Source: Mycobacterium sp. DL99 (GTDB lineage: Bacteria > Actinomycetota > Actinomycetes > Mycobacteriales > Mycobacteriaceae). From it: a stretch of DNA of 64,000 bases. Both the position numbers and the translations under genes were made by a program. Shown in pieces: positions 34,443 through 43,900 of this stretch. The notes below the pieces were generated by a model. That model had not been told where the DNA came from and did not search any database. It worked only from the letters and a program-made list of their open reading frames with translations. The stretch covers positions 5,977,565 through 6,041,564 of the forward strand of contig NZ_SJOM01000007.1 in NCBI RefSeq assembly GCF_004762045.1. The letters run 5' to 3'. Within the stretch, counting starts at the first letter, position 1; every line of letters starts with the position of its first letter.

Positions 34443-34885
34443 CGCACGCTCCTCACGGTGGGGTAGTCGTCTGGTTCTTCTTCGCCGTCACCACAAGGAA
34501 CCGGCACCGCGATCGACAGCAGCTCTCTGATGTCGGGTGCGCCCTCGACGATGTCGGACAGCGAGGGAAACCGCTCCCGTCGCTCGGCCAGCGGGGCGAA
34601 TAGATCCGCCATTTTCCGCTCGATGTCGCGGGCGGCGTCCTGGGCTGCGCCGGTGATGTGCCGTCCGAGATCGACCAGATCGTGTTCATCCAAATATGTT
34701 TCGCAGACAGACGTGTGGATGACAACGCCGTCGCAGTCCACGGTCACCGTGACGGTGCCGTCAGCGCAGGTGGCTGCCGAGGATAGCGCTGCCCGCTCCT
34801 GCTCGAGTACGGCGAGATCGGCAAACTGTTCCTGTACGAGGGCCAGCGCATCGCTGAGTTCATGGCGCGCCGCGTCGTTGTCCAT
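34439..34885 (-). CDS. YbaB/EbfC-like protein (carrier cassette 2)
   Basis: A 148-aa protein paralogous to that at 55569-56033 (shared start MxNDAxRHxxxxxLALVQEQ, then a TVTVDCDGVV strand and a RERFPSLSD / RRMMPSLSD tail motif). YbaB-like layout: N-terminal helix, central beta-strands, C-terminal helix, plus an acidic tail. It lies 2 bp downstream of the carrier gene and overlaps the 98-aa gene by 4 bp. A chaperone or regulatory role is inferred from position. Confidence 0.6.
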   Translation of the reverse strand: MDNDAARHELSDALALVQEQFADLAVLEQERAALSSAATCADGTVTVTVDCDGVVIHTSVCETYLDEHDLVDLGRHITGAAQDAARDIERKMADLFAPLAERRERFPSLSDIVEGAPDIRELLSIAVPVPCGDGEEEPDDYPTVRSVR

Positions 34886-34887
34886 GT

Positions 34888-35841
34888 CTAGTCCCCGTCT
34901 CCCCCACTGGCAGCCGAGGCACCGCCCCCATCGGGCGTCGACGCTTTGGCGCTGTGTGCCGCGGCTCGACCCCGTACCCCGCCTGTGACTGAAGTAGGCA
35001 CCGATCCGAGGACGGAAACCGGGTCGATCTCACTGCCGGTGGCCAATGCTCCGGTCACCTTCTTGGACATGCCTGCGACGTATCCGACGGCCGCACCTTT
35101 GACCGCCGAATTACCCAGTGCGCGCTGACCGTATATGCTGACGGTGCCCTGGGTGGCACCGCCGACAGAGTTGGCCAGTGCGACGCTTCCCAGCCGGTTC
35201 CAGTCGAACTCGTTCTGATGCCCCTTGGACTGTTGGACGTTCTGGATGAACAGTTCCTGCCCGAGAGCCTCAGCCGCCTCGACGCCGGACTTCTTGATGA
35301 TCCGGTGCACCGTCGTTTTCGTCATCGCCTTGCCCAGGTCGGTCATGACATCCTTGAGCAGCACCGAGACCATCCGCTGGATCGCGGCGGATGTCGTCGT
35401 CTCGATGATGGGGATCTCGGCCGCCGATGCGCCGAAGGTCACCGAGGTCTGAGCCAGTGCCCAGGAGATCTCGAACGCCGCGATCGCCAGGGACGTCAAG
35501 ATCTGCAACTTGGTGTATTCGATGTTCTTGCCGGTGCTTTCGGCAAGCGTGCCGAGGGCCGCCATCGCCTCGGCGAGTTTGTCGACCGTGGCGTCACCGT
35601 CGAACAGCAACGCGAACTCACCGTCCGCGGCGCCTGCCGTCACGCCCTGCAGCACAGCACTGGTACTGGCCCGCATCCGGTTCAGTTCGGGTATCAGCTC
35701 CGTCAATTGTTCGGCGCGATCGCCCCATTCCCCGCCGATGCGGTACATGGCATCCTCGTCGCCCTTGGGCCATTGCGAGCCGACGAGGTAGGACACCCAC
35801 TGCAGCGGGCCGGGAATTTGCAGGGTCACCCGATCCCCCAT
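34888..35841 (-). CDS. Stand-alone CpnT-like carrier domain protein without effector
   Basis: A 317-aa protein paralogous to the N-terminal domain of the giant effector. Shared features are PxxLQWVSYLxGxxWPxG at the start, the LLFDGxxTVDKLA segment, an IEYxKLxxxxxLAxAAxEISxxLA helix and an IPxIETTT motif. The domain is the WXG100-like N-terminal trunk seen in CpnT-type polymorphic toxins. The protein ends in a short Gly/Ser/Asp tail (about residues 285-317) with no catalytic domain. It may be a decayed toxin, a decoy partner or a carrier that receives new toxin domains by recombination. Confidence 0.7.
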   Translation of the reverse strand: MGDRVTLQIPGPLQWVSYLVGSQWPKGDEDAMYRIGGEWGDRAEQLTELIPELNRMRASTSAVLQGVTAGAADGEFALLFDGDATVDKLAEAMAALGTLAESTGKNIEYTKLQILTSLAIAAFEISWALAQTSVTFGASAAEIPIIETTTSAAIQRMVSVLLKDVMTDLGKAMTKTTVHRIIKKSGVEAAEALGQELFIQNVQQSKGHQNEFDWNRLGSVALANSVGGATQGTVSIYGQRALGNSAVKGAAVGYVAGMSKKVTGALATGSEIDPVSVLGSVPTSVTGGVRGRAAAHSAKASTPDGGGASAASGGDGD

Positions 35842-35945
35842 CGGCGAAACATTCTATGCAGCATCGCAATTCACGTTATTGCGCGTTACCGCAGACCGCC
35901 ATGCCAGACGGCCTTGTTCGCCGAGAGTTCAGCTACCCGCCAGTT
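35842..35945 (-). promoter_or_regulatory. Promoter region of carrier cassette 2
   Basis: A 104-bp gap, AT-richer than the flanks, upstream of the 317-aa gene. An inverted repeat CGCAAT-tcacgtt-ATTGCG (35865-35883) lies about 25 bp before the start and could bind a regulator. The stretch also holds GTTACCGCA (35885-35893), seen at 25271-25279 upstream of the substrate operon. Confidence 0.35.
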
Positions 35946-37484
35946 CTAAGTCAGCAGGCCGGCCAAACTCAGCTGATTGGCAGCGGCATACACCTGTGCG
36001 TCGGGGCGCTCGTCGAACACTGCCGTTACGTCGTCGACCGTGGCGGTGCGCTCGGTGGCGACCTCCAACAGAGCCTGGCACGCTTGCGTTGTCGCGGATC
36101 CGGTCTGAGTCACCATGCCGGCGACGGTGGCCTCCGGTGTCCAGATGGCCGGCACCGATAGATCCAGTTCACCTGAGGTGTCGGCAGTACCTCGATACCA
36201 CTGACCGTTCGCCCACCAGAAGCAGAAACTCAACAGCCCGTTGCGATTTCGGGTGTTCAACACGGAGTCATTGACCCACGCCGGGGCTCCGCCGTAGAGA
36301 TCGGGTAGCGGGCCACCGCCGTTGTAGGCAGCCTCCAGCAACTCGGAATTCCATTTTCCGCCGGAGAGCACCGCGCGGTCACCGGGCAGGAGAAACAGCG
36401 TCGCGCCGCTGCGGGCATCGCTCTCGAACCAGGCGTAACCGGGGTAGATCCGTGGACCCCAGCCCGATCCGACACCGGTATAGGCGGCCGACAGCACCGC
36501 CCAGCGTGCCAGCAGGTCGGGAAGCGGGGGGATCTGGTCGGTGACGACGCCCGTGCGACCCGCCGCTCTGTCGGCGTCCGCCGCGGCCGCTGCCTGGGCG
36601 GCATCGCGCCCCTGCGCGTCGGGCCCGGCGGTATACCCGGCAAGCCACACCGGTACCTGCGCGCGCGGATAGGTATCAAGGTCGTTGCGGTAGTGCTCGG
36701 CGGCCACGATCTGGTCGTCCGGGAACGGCTCGTCGCCGTAGTCGTAGTCGACCGTCGTCTCGCCACGATTGGTGACGTTCAACAGCAGCCGCCACCACGG
36801 TCCGGCACTCATGCGGGCCGAGACCTCACGTTGTTGGCGAACCAGGTCGGCGATCGACTGCGGCACCGGAACCAGGCCGGTACGGTCATGGGCCCAGAAC
36901 TGCAACTGGGCGATCTGGGAGGTGACGGTGAAGGCGAACACCGCGGAGAATTCGTCCCAGCCTTCCGGGCCGAGCTGGGCCAGCTGCTGCACGATCGAGT
37001 CGATGAGGCGGGACGCCTCCTCGGCCGTCGCAGCGTCCGCGCTGCTGGGTGCGCCGCCCACCGGTGCCGGCGGCTCGCCGACGATCGTGAAGTCGGCGAT
37101 CGCGGACGGGTCGTCGGCTGCGGCCAACCTGAACTGGCGCTCGAACTCGGCCATGAAGGCCGCCTCGTCAGAGGCGGAGTTGTTCGGCGCGGCGGCACCG
37201 TTGGCCGGGCGCGCAGGTTCCTGTGCGGCGAACTGGTCACGTGCCTGTTGAGGAGGGATCGACGACGACACCTCTTCGATGCGCCCGGAGTCGCCCACCA
37301 GGAAGATCGACCGCCCGACCGGGATGTCCAGGAACGCCATCGGATCGCTGTCGTCGATCTCGACCGGTGCGTACACGCTCCAGCCCTTGTCGAAGCGATC
37401 GGCTGCCAGACCTTCGGTCGGGTAGTCGAGCCCCCGGGACCTGATCCAGTCTGTGACCAACGAGATTGCCTGTGCCGCTTCCAT
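35946..37484 (-). CDS. 512-aa protein with immunity-like features (candidate immunity protein)
   Basis: I choose the ATG at 37482-37484 behind GGGAAGG; the frame is open to 37589 but overlaps the preceding gene. Residues about 1-85 resemble Imm35/YrhB-type immunity domains (helix, GWSVYAPVEI, then GRSIFLVGDSGRIEEV). Residues about 110-300 contain WDEFSAVFAFTV, GPWWRLLLNV and VDYDYGDEPFPDD, which recalls the YezG/DUF600 immunity family. The C-terminal 200 residues (LYGGAPAWVND, FCFWWANGQWYRG) are unassigned. No signal or membrane segment is seen, so it should be cytoplasmic. Position downstream of the giant effector supports an immunity role. Confidence 0.5.
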   Translation of the reverse strand: MEAAQAISLVTDWIRSRGLDYPTEGLAADRFDKGWSVYAPVEIDDSDPMAFLDIPVGRSIFLVGDSGRIEEVSSSIPPQQARDQFAAQEPARPANGAAAPNNSASDEAAFMAEFERQFRLAAADDPSAIADFTIVGEPPAPVGGAPSSADAATAEEASRLIDSIVQQLAQLGPEGWDEFSAVFAFTVTSQIAQLQFWAHDRTGLVPVPQSIADLVRQQREVSARMSAGPWWRLLLNVTNRGETTVDYDYGDEPFPDDQIVAAEHYRNDLDTYPRAQVPVWLAGYTAGPDAQGRDAAQAAAAADADRAAGRTGVVTDQIPPLPDLLARWAVLSAAYTGVGSGWGPRIYPGYAWFESDARSGATLFLLPGDRAVLSGGKWNSELLEAAYNGGGPLPDLYGGAPAWVNDSVLNTRNRNGLLSFCFWWANGQWYRGTADTSGELDLSVPAIWTPEATVAGMVTQTGSATTQACQALLEVATERTATVDDVTAVFDERPDAQVYAAANQLSLAGLLT

Positions 37485-37489
37485 TGCGT

Positions 37490-37726
37490 CTACCTTCCCA
37501 GACTCTGCTGTTCGGCTTCGATTTCGTCGGCCAGTGCCGAGCGCTCGGCTTGGTGGCGGGCCAGCAGCTCCGCGCTGAATGACGTCCACGCCGCATCCTG
37601 CTCCGGCGTCATCTGGGCGCCGTGTACCTCGGATTCGACGTCTGGATGAATGTCCAGGAACTGGTTGAACAGCGCACCCATCTCCCGGCTGTGCCTGCGG
37701 TTGAGCTCAATCCGTCGCGGGTCCAT
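37490..37726 (-). CDS. Small helical protein in the effector operon
   Basis: A 78-aa charged helical protein (RRHSREMGALFNQFL, then AELLARHQAERSALADEIEAEQ). It lies 2 bp after the 86-aa gene and 5 bp before the 512-aa gene. No family recognised. It could be an immunity or adaptor protein; only position supports that. Confidence 0.6.
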   Translation of the reverse strand: MDPRRIELNRRHSREMGALFNQFLDIHPDVESEVHGAQMTPEQDAAWTSFSAELLARHQAERSALADEIEAEQQSLGR

Positions 37727-37728
37727 GC

Positions 37729-37989
37729 CTACTCCTCGTCGCCTTCGTACAGCGCCAACTGGTCGAAAACCACCAACGCCACCCGGTCCGGGTCGTCGGT
37801 CGGGTGCACCCTCAGCGTGTGGTGCGGGTTCGGTGTGTCATCCACGATGACCACGCTTTTTATCCCGGCCGGGAGATCGGCGGGCCAGTCGATCTCGTCG
37901 GTGGGCTCGTCGACGAGCACGTGCGCGCGCTTACCGCGCAGCCCGGACTGGTCGTAGCGCAGCGGCGTGAACCGCTGATGCTCGGTCAT
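37729..37989 (-). CDS. Small protein coupled to the giant effector gene
   Basis: An 86-aa acidic protein with alternating beta-type segments (AHVLVDEPTDEI, IKSVVIVDDTPNPHHTLRV, RVALVVFDQLALY). Its ATG overlaps the stop of the giant gene (ATGA), so translation is coupled. Coupling to a toxin gene is typical of immunity genes, but no immunity family is recognised. Confidence 0.6.
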   Translation of the reverse strand: MTEHQRFTPLRYDQSGLRGKRAHVLVDEPTDEIDWPADLPAGIKSVVIVDDTPNPHHTLRVHPTDDPDRVALVVFDQLALYEGDEE

Positions 37990-40900
37990 GTCGTGTCCTC
38001 TTCCTGATCCTGATCCGGTGGACTGCCGTCGTCGTCGGGTCCCCTCATGGGCGGCAGATCGGGCGGATTGTCCGGATCGATACCGAGACCTGCGTTCACA
38101 CTGCCACGGCTACGGGTTGAGCTGTCGACGATGGCCTCGTATATCTCATCGCCGACGCGGCCCTTGGCGCGATTTCGTTCTACCAGCTGGTCGAAGGTCG
38201 GGTTCGGCTCGTTGGCGTTCAGCCATTCGGCCATCTCCCGGTCTGCCATCAGCGAACGCGTCCAGGTGCGGATGGTCGCTCTCATCCCATACATCGTCCT
38301 GGCTCGCTCCTCGGCGCCGACGCCGTCGCGCAGGAGCTGGTCCCGGAGCTCACGCATCCGCATCTCATAGGTGGTGTAAACGGTCCGGGTCTGCTCATCG
38401 GTCAAGGTCCCGGCGGCATAGTGGCTGTGGGTGGCGCCGTCGATGATCGCCTCGTAGACGGCATCGCCCGACAGTCCCTTGCGTTCGTAGCGGGCGACGA
38501 GATCCTCGAACGACGGATTGCTCTCGTTGGCCGCCATCCAGTCCGCCGCCGAGCGGTTCTCCATCAGTTCCCGCGTCCAGGCGCGCAGCGAACTGCGCAG
38601 GCCCGACAGAGTTCTGGCCCGATCCTCGGCGCTGAGGCCGTCGCTGACCATCTGCTCGTTGAGGGCCCGCAGTCCGAGCTCGAACTGCGAGTACACCGCG
38701 CCGGTTTCGATGTCGGACAGGCTGCCCGGTTCGAGGCGGCTGTGGGTGGAGCTGTCGATGATCGCTTCAAAGATCGCGTCTCCGGTGAGGCCGCGCTCGG
38801 CATTGCGGGTGACCAGGTCCTCGAATGTCGGGTTGATCGTGATGCGCGACAGGAACTCCGCGGCAACCTGATTGCTCATCAACTGGTAAGCCCAGGTGCG
38901 CAACGAGTTCCGTAGTTCCGAGAGCTGCCGGGCCCGTGTCTCGGCACTGACTCCGGCCTCGGCGAGTTGTTCGTTGAACTCGCGCATCCGGAGTTCACCA
39001 TGGCTGAACGCCGCGATTGCCTGGCCTTCCGAGAGCGTTCCCGGCTGATGGTCAAGTAGGCCCAACACACGTACGGGATCAGCCGAGACGTCGCCGACAT
39101 ACTTCACGGCGAACCAACCGGTGTCGGTCATCAACTGACGGCCGAGCGCGGGCTCCTGCGCACTGGCCAGCGAGGCCAGGTCGATCGGTTCGGGCAGCCG
39201 AGGATGATCAGGCTCCAGCCGAGCGATGATCTCGTCCAGGAGGGCCCGGGCCTCGGGGCTCACCTGCTCCCGCAGTACCTGAGCGGCGTCCTTCACCGAT
39301 CCGAGCGACCGGGCCAGTCTTTCCGGCTCTCGGTCCCAGGTGAAACCCCTTCGGGCCCAGGCATTGCCGCCGTCTTCCTCTGCCACCAACACGATCCGGT
39401 CGACACCACTGCGTCGGTAGTAGCTCTCCAGTTCCGCGGAGAAAGCCTTGGAGAATCCCTGACCACGGAACTGGTTGTCGAAGATCCGCACCTCCTCGTG
39501 ATGTGCGACGAGCAGTCCGTCACCGTCCCGGAAGAAACTGTAGGCGATCTTGCCTATGACGTTATCTCCGTTGAGGATCACGCCGGACAGGAAGACGTCC
39601 TCTTCGGCTTCCCCTCTGAACTCCACGCGGTAGGGCCCGTAGGTTCCGGAGAGGTCGCGAGCCAGTTGGGTGATACGCACCGCATCGAGGCTGTCGACCA
39701 GATCGCCCATCGAGTCGGCGTAGCCCGCATCCACTCGACGCACAGTCGGGTCGTGCGCACGGTAGATCTCTTGTCTCGCAGAGAAATCCAATCCCGGTCC
39801 AGCACCTTCGATATACCCGACAAAGCGGATGGAGGTGTTGTACAGCAGTTGGCGCCCCAGCTTGGGTTCCGCGGACGTCGTGAGAGCAGCCAGATCGGCG
39901 GGCTCGGGTAGCCGGGAGTGCCCGGGTTCCAACCGGGCCACGACCTCATCAAGGATCGCCTGCGCCTCGGGGCTGACCTGGTTTCGTATTCTGCTCGCAT
40001 TGGCTTTGACGCTCTGAAGCGACTCCTGAAGCCGGTACAAGTCCGGATCCCACGTGAATCCGCGACGAGCCCACGCGTTACTGCCGTGCCACATTGACAA
40101 CAGCTCGATGCGGTCGACACCGGACCGGGTGTAGTACCGCTCCAGTTCCGATGTGAAAGCCTTCGAGAAACCCTTGCCGCGGTAGTCCTCGTCAATCGTC
40201 ACGAGGATGTTGTAGACGACCAGCTTGCCCTCATCGTCACGGTAGAACGTGCGCTCGACAGAACCGATCGCGGTATTGCCGTGCAGGATAACGCCTTCGA
40301 GAACAATCTTGTCGTAGCCGCGCAGGATTGATCCCTCGAACTCGACGCGGTACGGACCGTACCTACCGGATAAGTCGTCGGCCAGCCGGCGGATTTCGTC
40401 GCGGTCCAGATTGTCGATCACCTCGTCCAGCGGCTGGGCGTAGCGCGTGTCCACCCGGCGGGTGCGCGGGTCCTGGGCGCGATAGTCCGCCCGTGCCTGA
40501 TCTGTGTCTCCCGGATCCTGGTCGCGGTCCTGGCTACCTTGCACATCGCCGATCGCATCAGCGGCCCCTAGGTATTTGACCCCGCTCCAGTGCGTACCGG
40601 TCAGCACATCGCGGCCGAGGTGAGGTTCCTCGACCGTGACCAGCGCCGCAATGTCGACCGGCTCAGGGAGATCTGCCCGGCTCGGATCAAGGCGTTGCAC
40701 AAGCTCATCGAGGACCGCTCGCGCTTCTGGACTGACCTGATCACGAAGCCGGAGGGCAGAGTTTCTGACGTTGTCGACCGAGGCCTGCAACTTCTGCGGG
40801 TCGGGGTTCCAGCTGAAACCTTGGCGGGCCCAGGCATAGCCACCGTCCTGTTCGGTCCGCAGCTCGATCCGGTCGACGCCGGACATCGTGTAGTACTGCT

Positions 40901-43900
40901 CAAGCGCCCGGCTCAAAGCTTTGGAGAATCCCTGACCACGGAATGCGCGATCGGGGATGTCCACCGCGTTCTGATGAGCGACCAGGCTGCCGTCGCGGTC
41001 GCGGACGTAGGTCTGCTGAACGAACCCGATTTCCTCGTCGCCGCTGATGATAAGGCCGCCCACGATGACCCCGCCGCTACGCTCCTCGGCGACGGCTCGG
41101 AACATCTCGACGCGATACGGGCCGTAGACGCCCGAGAGGTCATCGGCGAGCTGACGGACCTCATCGGCGTCGAAGTTGTCGACGACCTCCCCCAACGGTT
41201 GTGCGTAGCGGGTGTCGACACGGCGGGTGGTCGGATCCTGTTCGCGGTAATCCTGTTGTCTTGCCGGGAAATCGCTGCCGGACGGAGCGCCCCGCACATC
41301 GCCGACGGCATCGGCGGCGTCCAGCGAGATCTGTAGGGGCACGTCATAGCTGAGCCGGTCTACCGGCTCTCCGTTCTCGTCGAGGTAGCCGACGGCGGTG
41401 CGGTCCACCGCGGCCTCGCCCCAGTACGGTGGCCACGGCGAGTACCGCCTGGTGCGCGGGTCGTAGAGCTGCACCCGCTGTCCGTCGGTGACCGCGAGGT
41501 AGGCGTGCCCGCCCTGACGGCCGGAATCGGCTGCCCAGCGCGACACCACGATTGCCGAAGTCCGGGCCGTCGGGCCCAGCAGTTCGGCCTGGATCTCGTC
41601 GTAGGTGGCGAACTGGGACCGGGACTCCGCCGCCTGGAACAGGGCCCAGCCCGGGACCCCGGTGCTCGAGGGTGCAACGGACAGAATGAAACGCCGCCCG
41701 GGGTGGATCCTCGACAGCTCGCCGGCCACACCGTAGGCGCAGTTGTCGTCGGCCCGGCTCCGGGCGGAGTCGCGCCCGAACACGTTCTGGATCCACCCCT
41801 TCAGACCGGTGCGGGTTGGGGCGACCGGCGCCGGATCCAGGTACTTGACGTAGTGCACCCCGTTGCGGCCGGGCACCGCCCCGGTGCCGTCCAGCAGGTC
41901 GCGACCCAGTTTGGGTTCGGCGGTGGTGGCCAGATTCGCCAGATCGATGGGTTCCGGAAGTCGGGGATTGCTCGGATCTAGCTGTTGCACAACCTGATCC
42001 AGCAGTGCCTTGGCTTCGTCGCTGACAGTCTCACGTAGCTCGCGGGCCGACTGCTTCACCCGATCGAGCGATTCCTGCAGCTGACGGGTACCGGGATCCC
42101 AGGCGTAACCGCGCCGGGCCCAGGCGTAGGCACCCTTGTCGTGCGTCGTCAGCTCGATGCGATCCACGCCCGAGTGCACGTAGAAGCGTTCCAGCTCGGA
42201 GGTCAGGGCCTTGGAGAATCCCTGACCGCGCAGATTCTTGTCTTTGATGACCACGCCCGTGTGATAGGCGACGAGGTTGCCTTCACTGTCCCTGCTGAAC
42301 GATCGCTGGATGGTCCCGATCTTGGTGTCACCGTTGAAGATCGCGCCGGTCAGCAGAACCTCGTCGGTCAGGTTCTCGGCAGTCAGCTGAATGCGGTACG
42401 GCCCATACCTCCCGGAGAGGTCCTGGGCAAGCTGGCGGACCCGGGCATGATCCGAGGCGTTGTCGACCACGTCCCCCAGCGGCTCGGCGTACCGGGTGTC
42501 CACCAGTCGCGTAGCCGGATCCTGCGCGCGGTACTCGGCCTGTCGCCGGGAGAACTCCGGATCAGTCTGCGGGCCTTGCACATTGCCGACCGCGTCGGCG
42601 GCGTCGAGCCGCAGCGGCACATCCACGGTCATCGGCCCGACCGGATTGCCGTTGGTGCGTAGGTAGCCGACAGCGGTCTGGGTTACCGCATTCTGCCCCC
42701 AGTGCGGAGGCCAGGGTGAGTACTTCCGGGTGTGCGGATCGTAGAGCTGCACGTTGCGGCCGATCTTGACCGCCATGTAGGCGTGACCGCTCTGCCGGCC
42801 GCCGCTCCATTGCGACGTCACCACGGCAACCTTCAGCGATGGGTCGCCCAGCAGCGTCGCCTCGATCTCGTCGTATGTCGCAAAATCCGCATCGGAGCGG
42901 ACCGACTGGAACAATGCCCGCGCCGGCACACCGCGGCGCGACGGCCTGACATCCAGGCCGAACTTCCGGCCGAACAACGAGGACAACTCTTCGCTGAGGG
43001 TGACGACGCAGTTCGGCGGTCGGCACCACAGCGCATTCCAGAATCGTCGGCCCCCCACCCGATCTCCGGCGGGTTCGACTGTGCGCAGCAACGGCGCACG
43101 CCGACTCCGGCCCAGCTCGGTGCGGTGCTGCTCGGTAGTGACGGCATCGGTACGCCCGGCAGCAATGCGCCCGAGATTTGTCGTCGCCTCCGTGTCCAGG
43201 AAATAGGTGTGATGGGTGCCACCGGTTGCCATACGGTTCATGACGGCCGGCGCTTCGGCGGTAACCCGCACAGCACCAAAGGAATCCATCGCCGGGTCGG
43301 TGCCGAGCCCGATTCCGAGGATCCGGCCGTTGGATCCGGAGGTGCGACCGCCCAACGCGGTGACCACATCTCGCGACGATGACGCGACGAAGACGTTCTC
43401 GGCACCGATGGCGAACTCGCCGGCAGTGCGCACGGGACCTGCGCCGGGGGAGCCGACCAGTGACACGGTGCGGACATGGCCGGCAAATCTCCCGTCCCGG
43501 CCGGCGTATCCGGTGGTGGTCGATCCGTAGGAATAGCCGAAGACGTGGTTGCCCGTGAAGCGAGTGCCATCGCCGGCGAGGGCGTCGCGGGCCGCATTGA
43601 ATGCCCTGATGTCGCTGTAGAGGATGTCACCGCCGGTGCGGGCCATGCCGTGCCCTGCGGCACGCATGATGCTCCAGCCACTCGGGGCGTCGTACCCGAT
43701 CCAGGCGATCGAGGCCGCCGACAATCCGGGATTCTCCTGCTGCACTGCCTGCAGATGATGTAGCGCGGAGGTGGTGTTGAAGCCCAGCAGTGAGTCCACC
43801 GAGCTGGCGATTCCGGGCACATGCCAGGACACCGATTCTGCGGTGTACGGGTCGGCGCCGTAGCTGAGCATGGCGCGCCCGTCGCCGCCGAACTCCGATG

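Noticed and set aside
35946..37589. Longer start for the 512-aa protein at 37589
   Set aside because: It would overlap the 78-aa gene for 100 bp; the ATG at 37484 has a good ribosome binding site and begins right after the previous stop.
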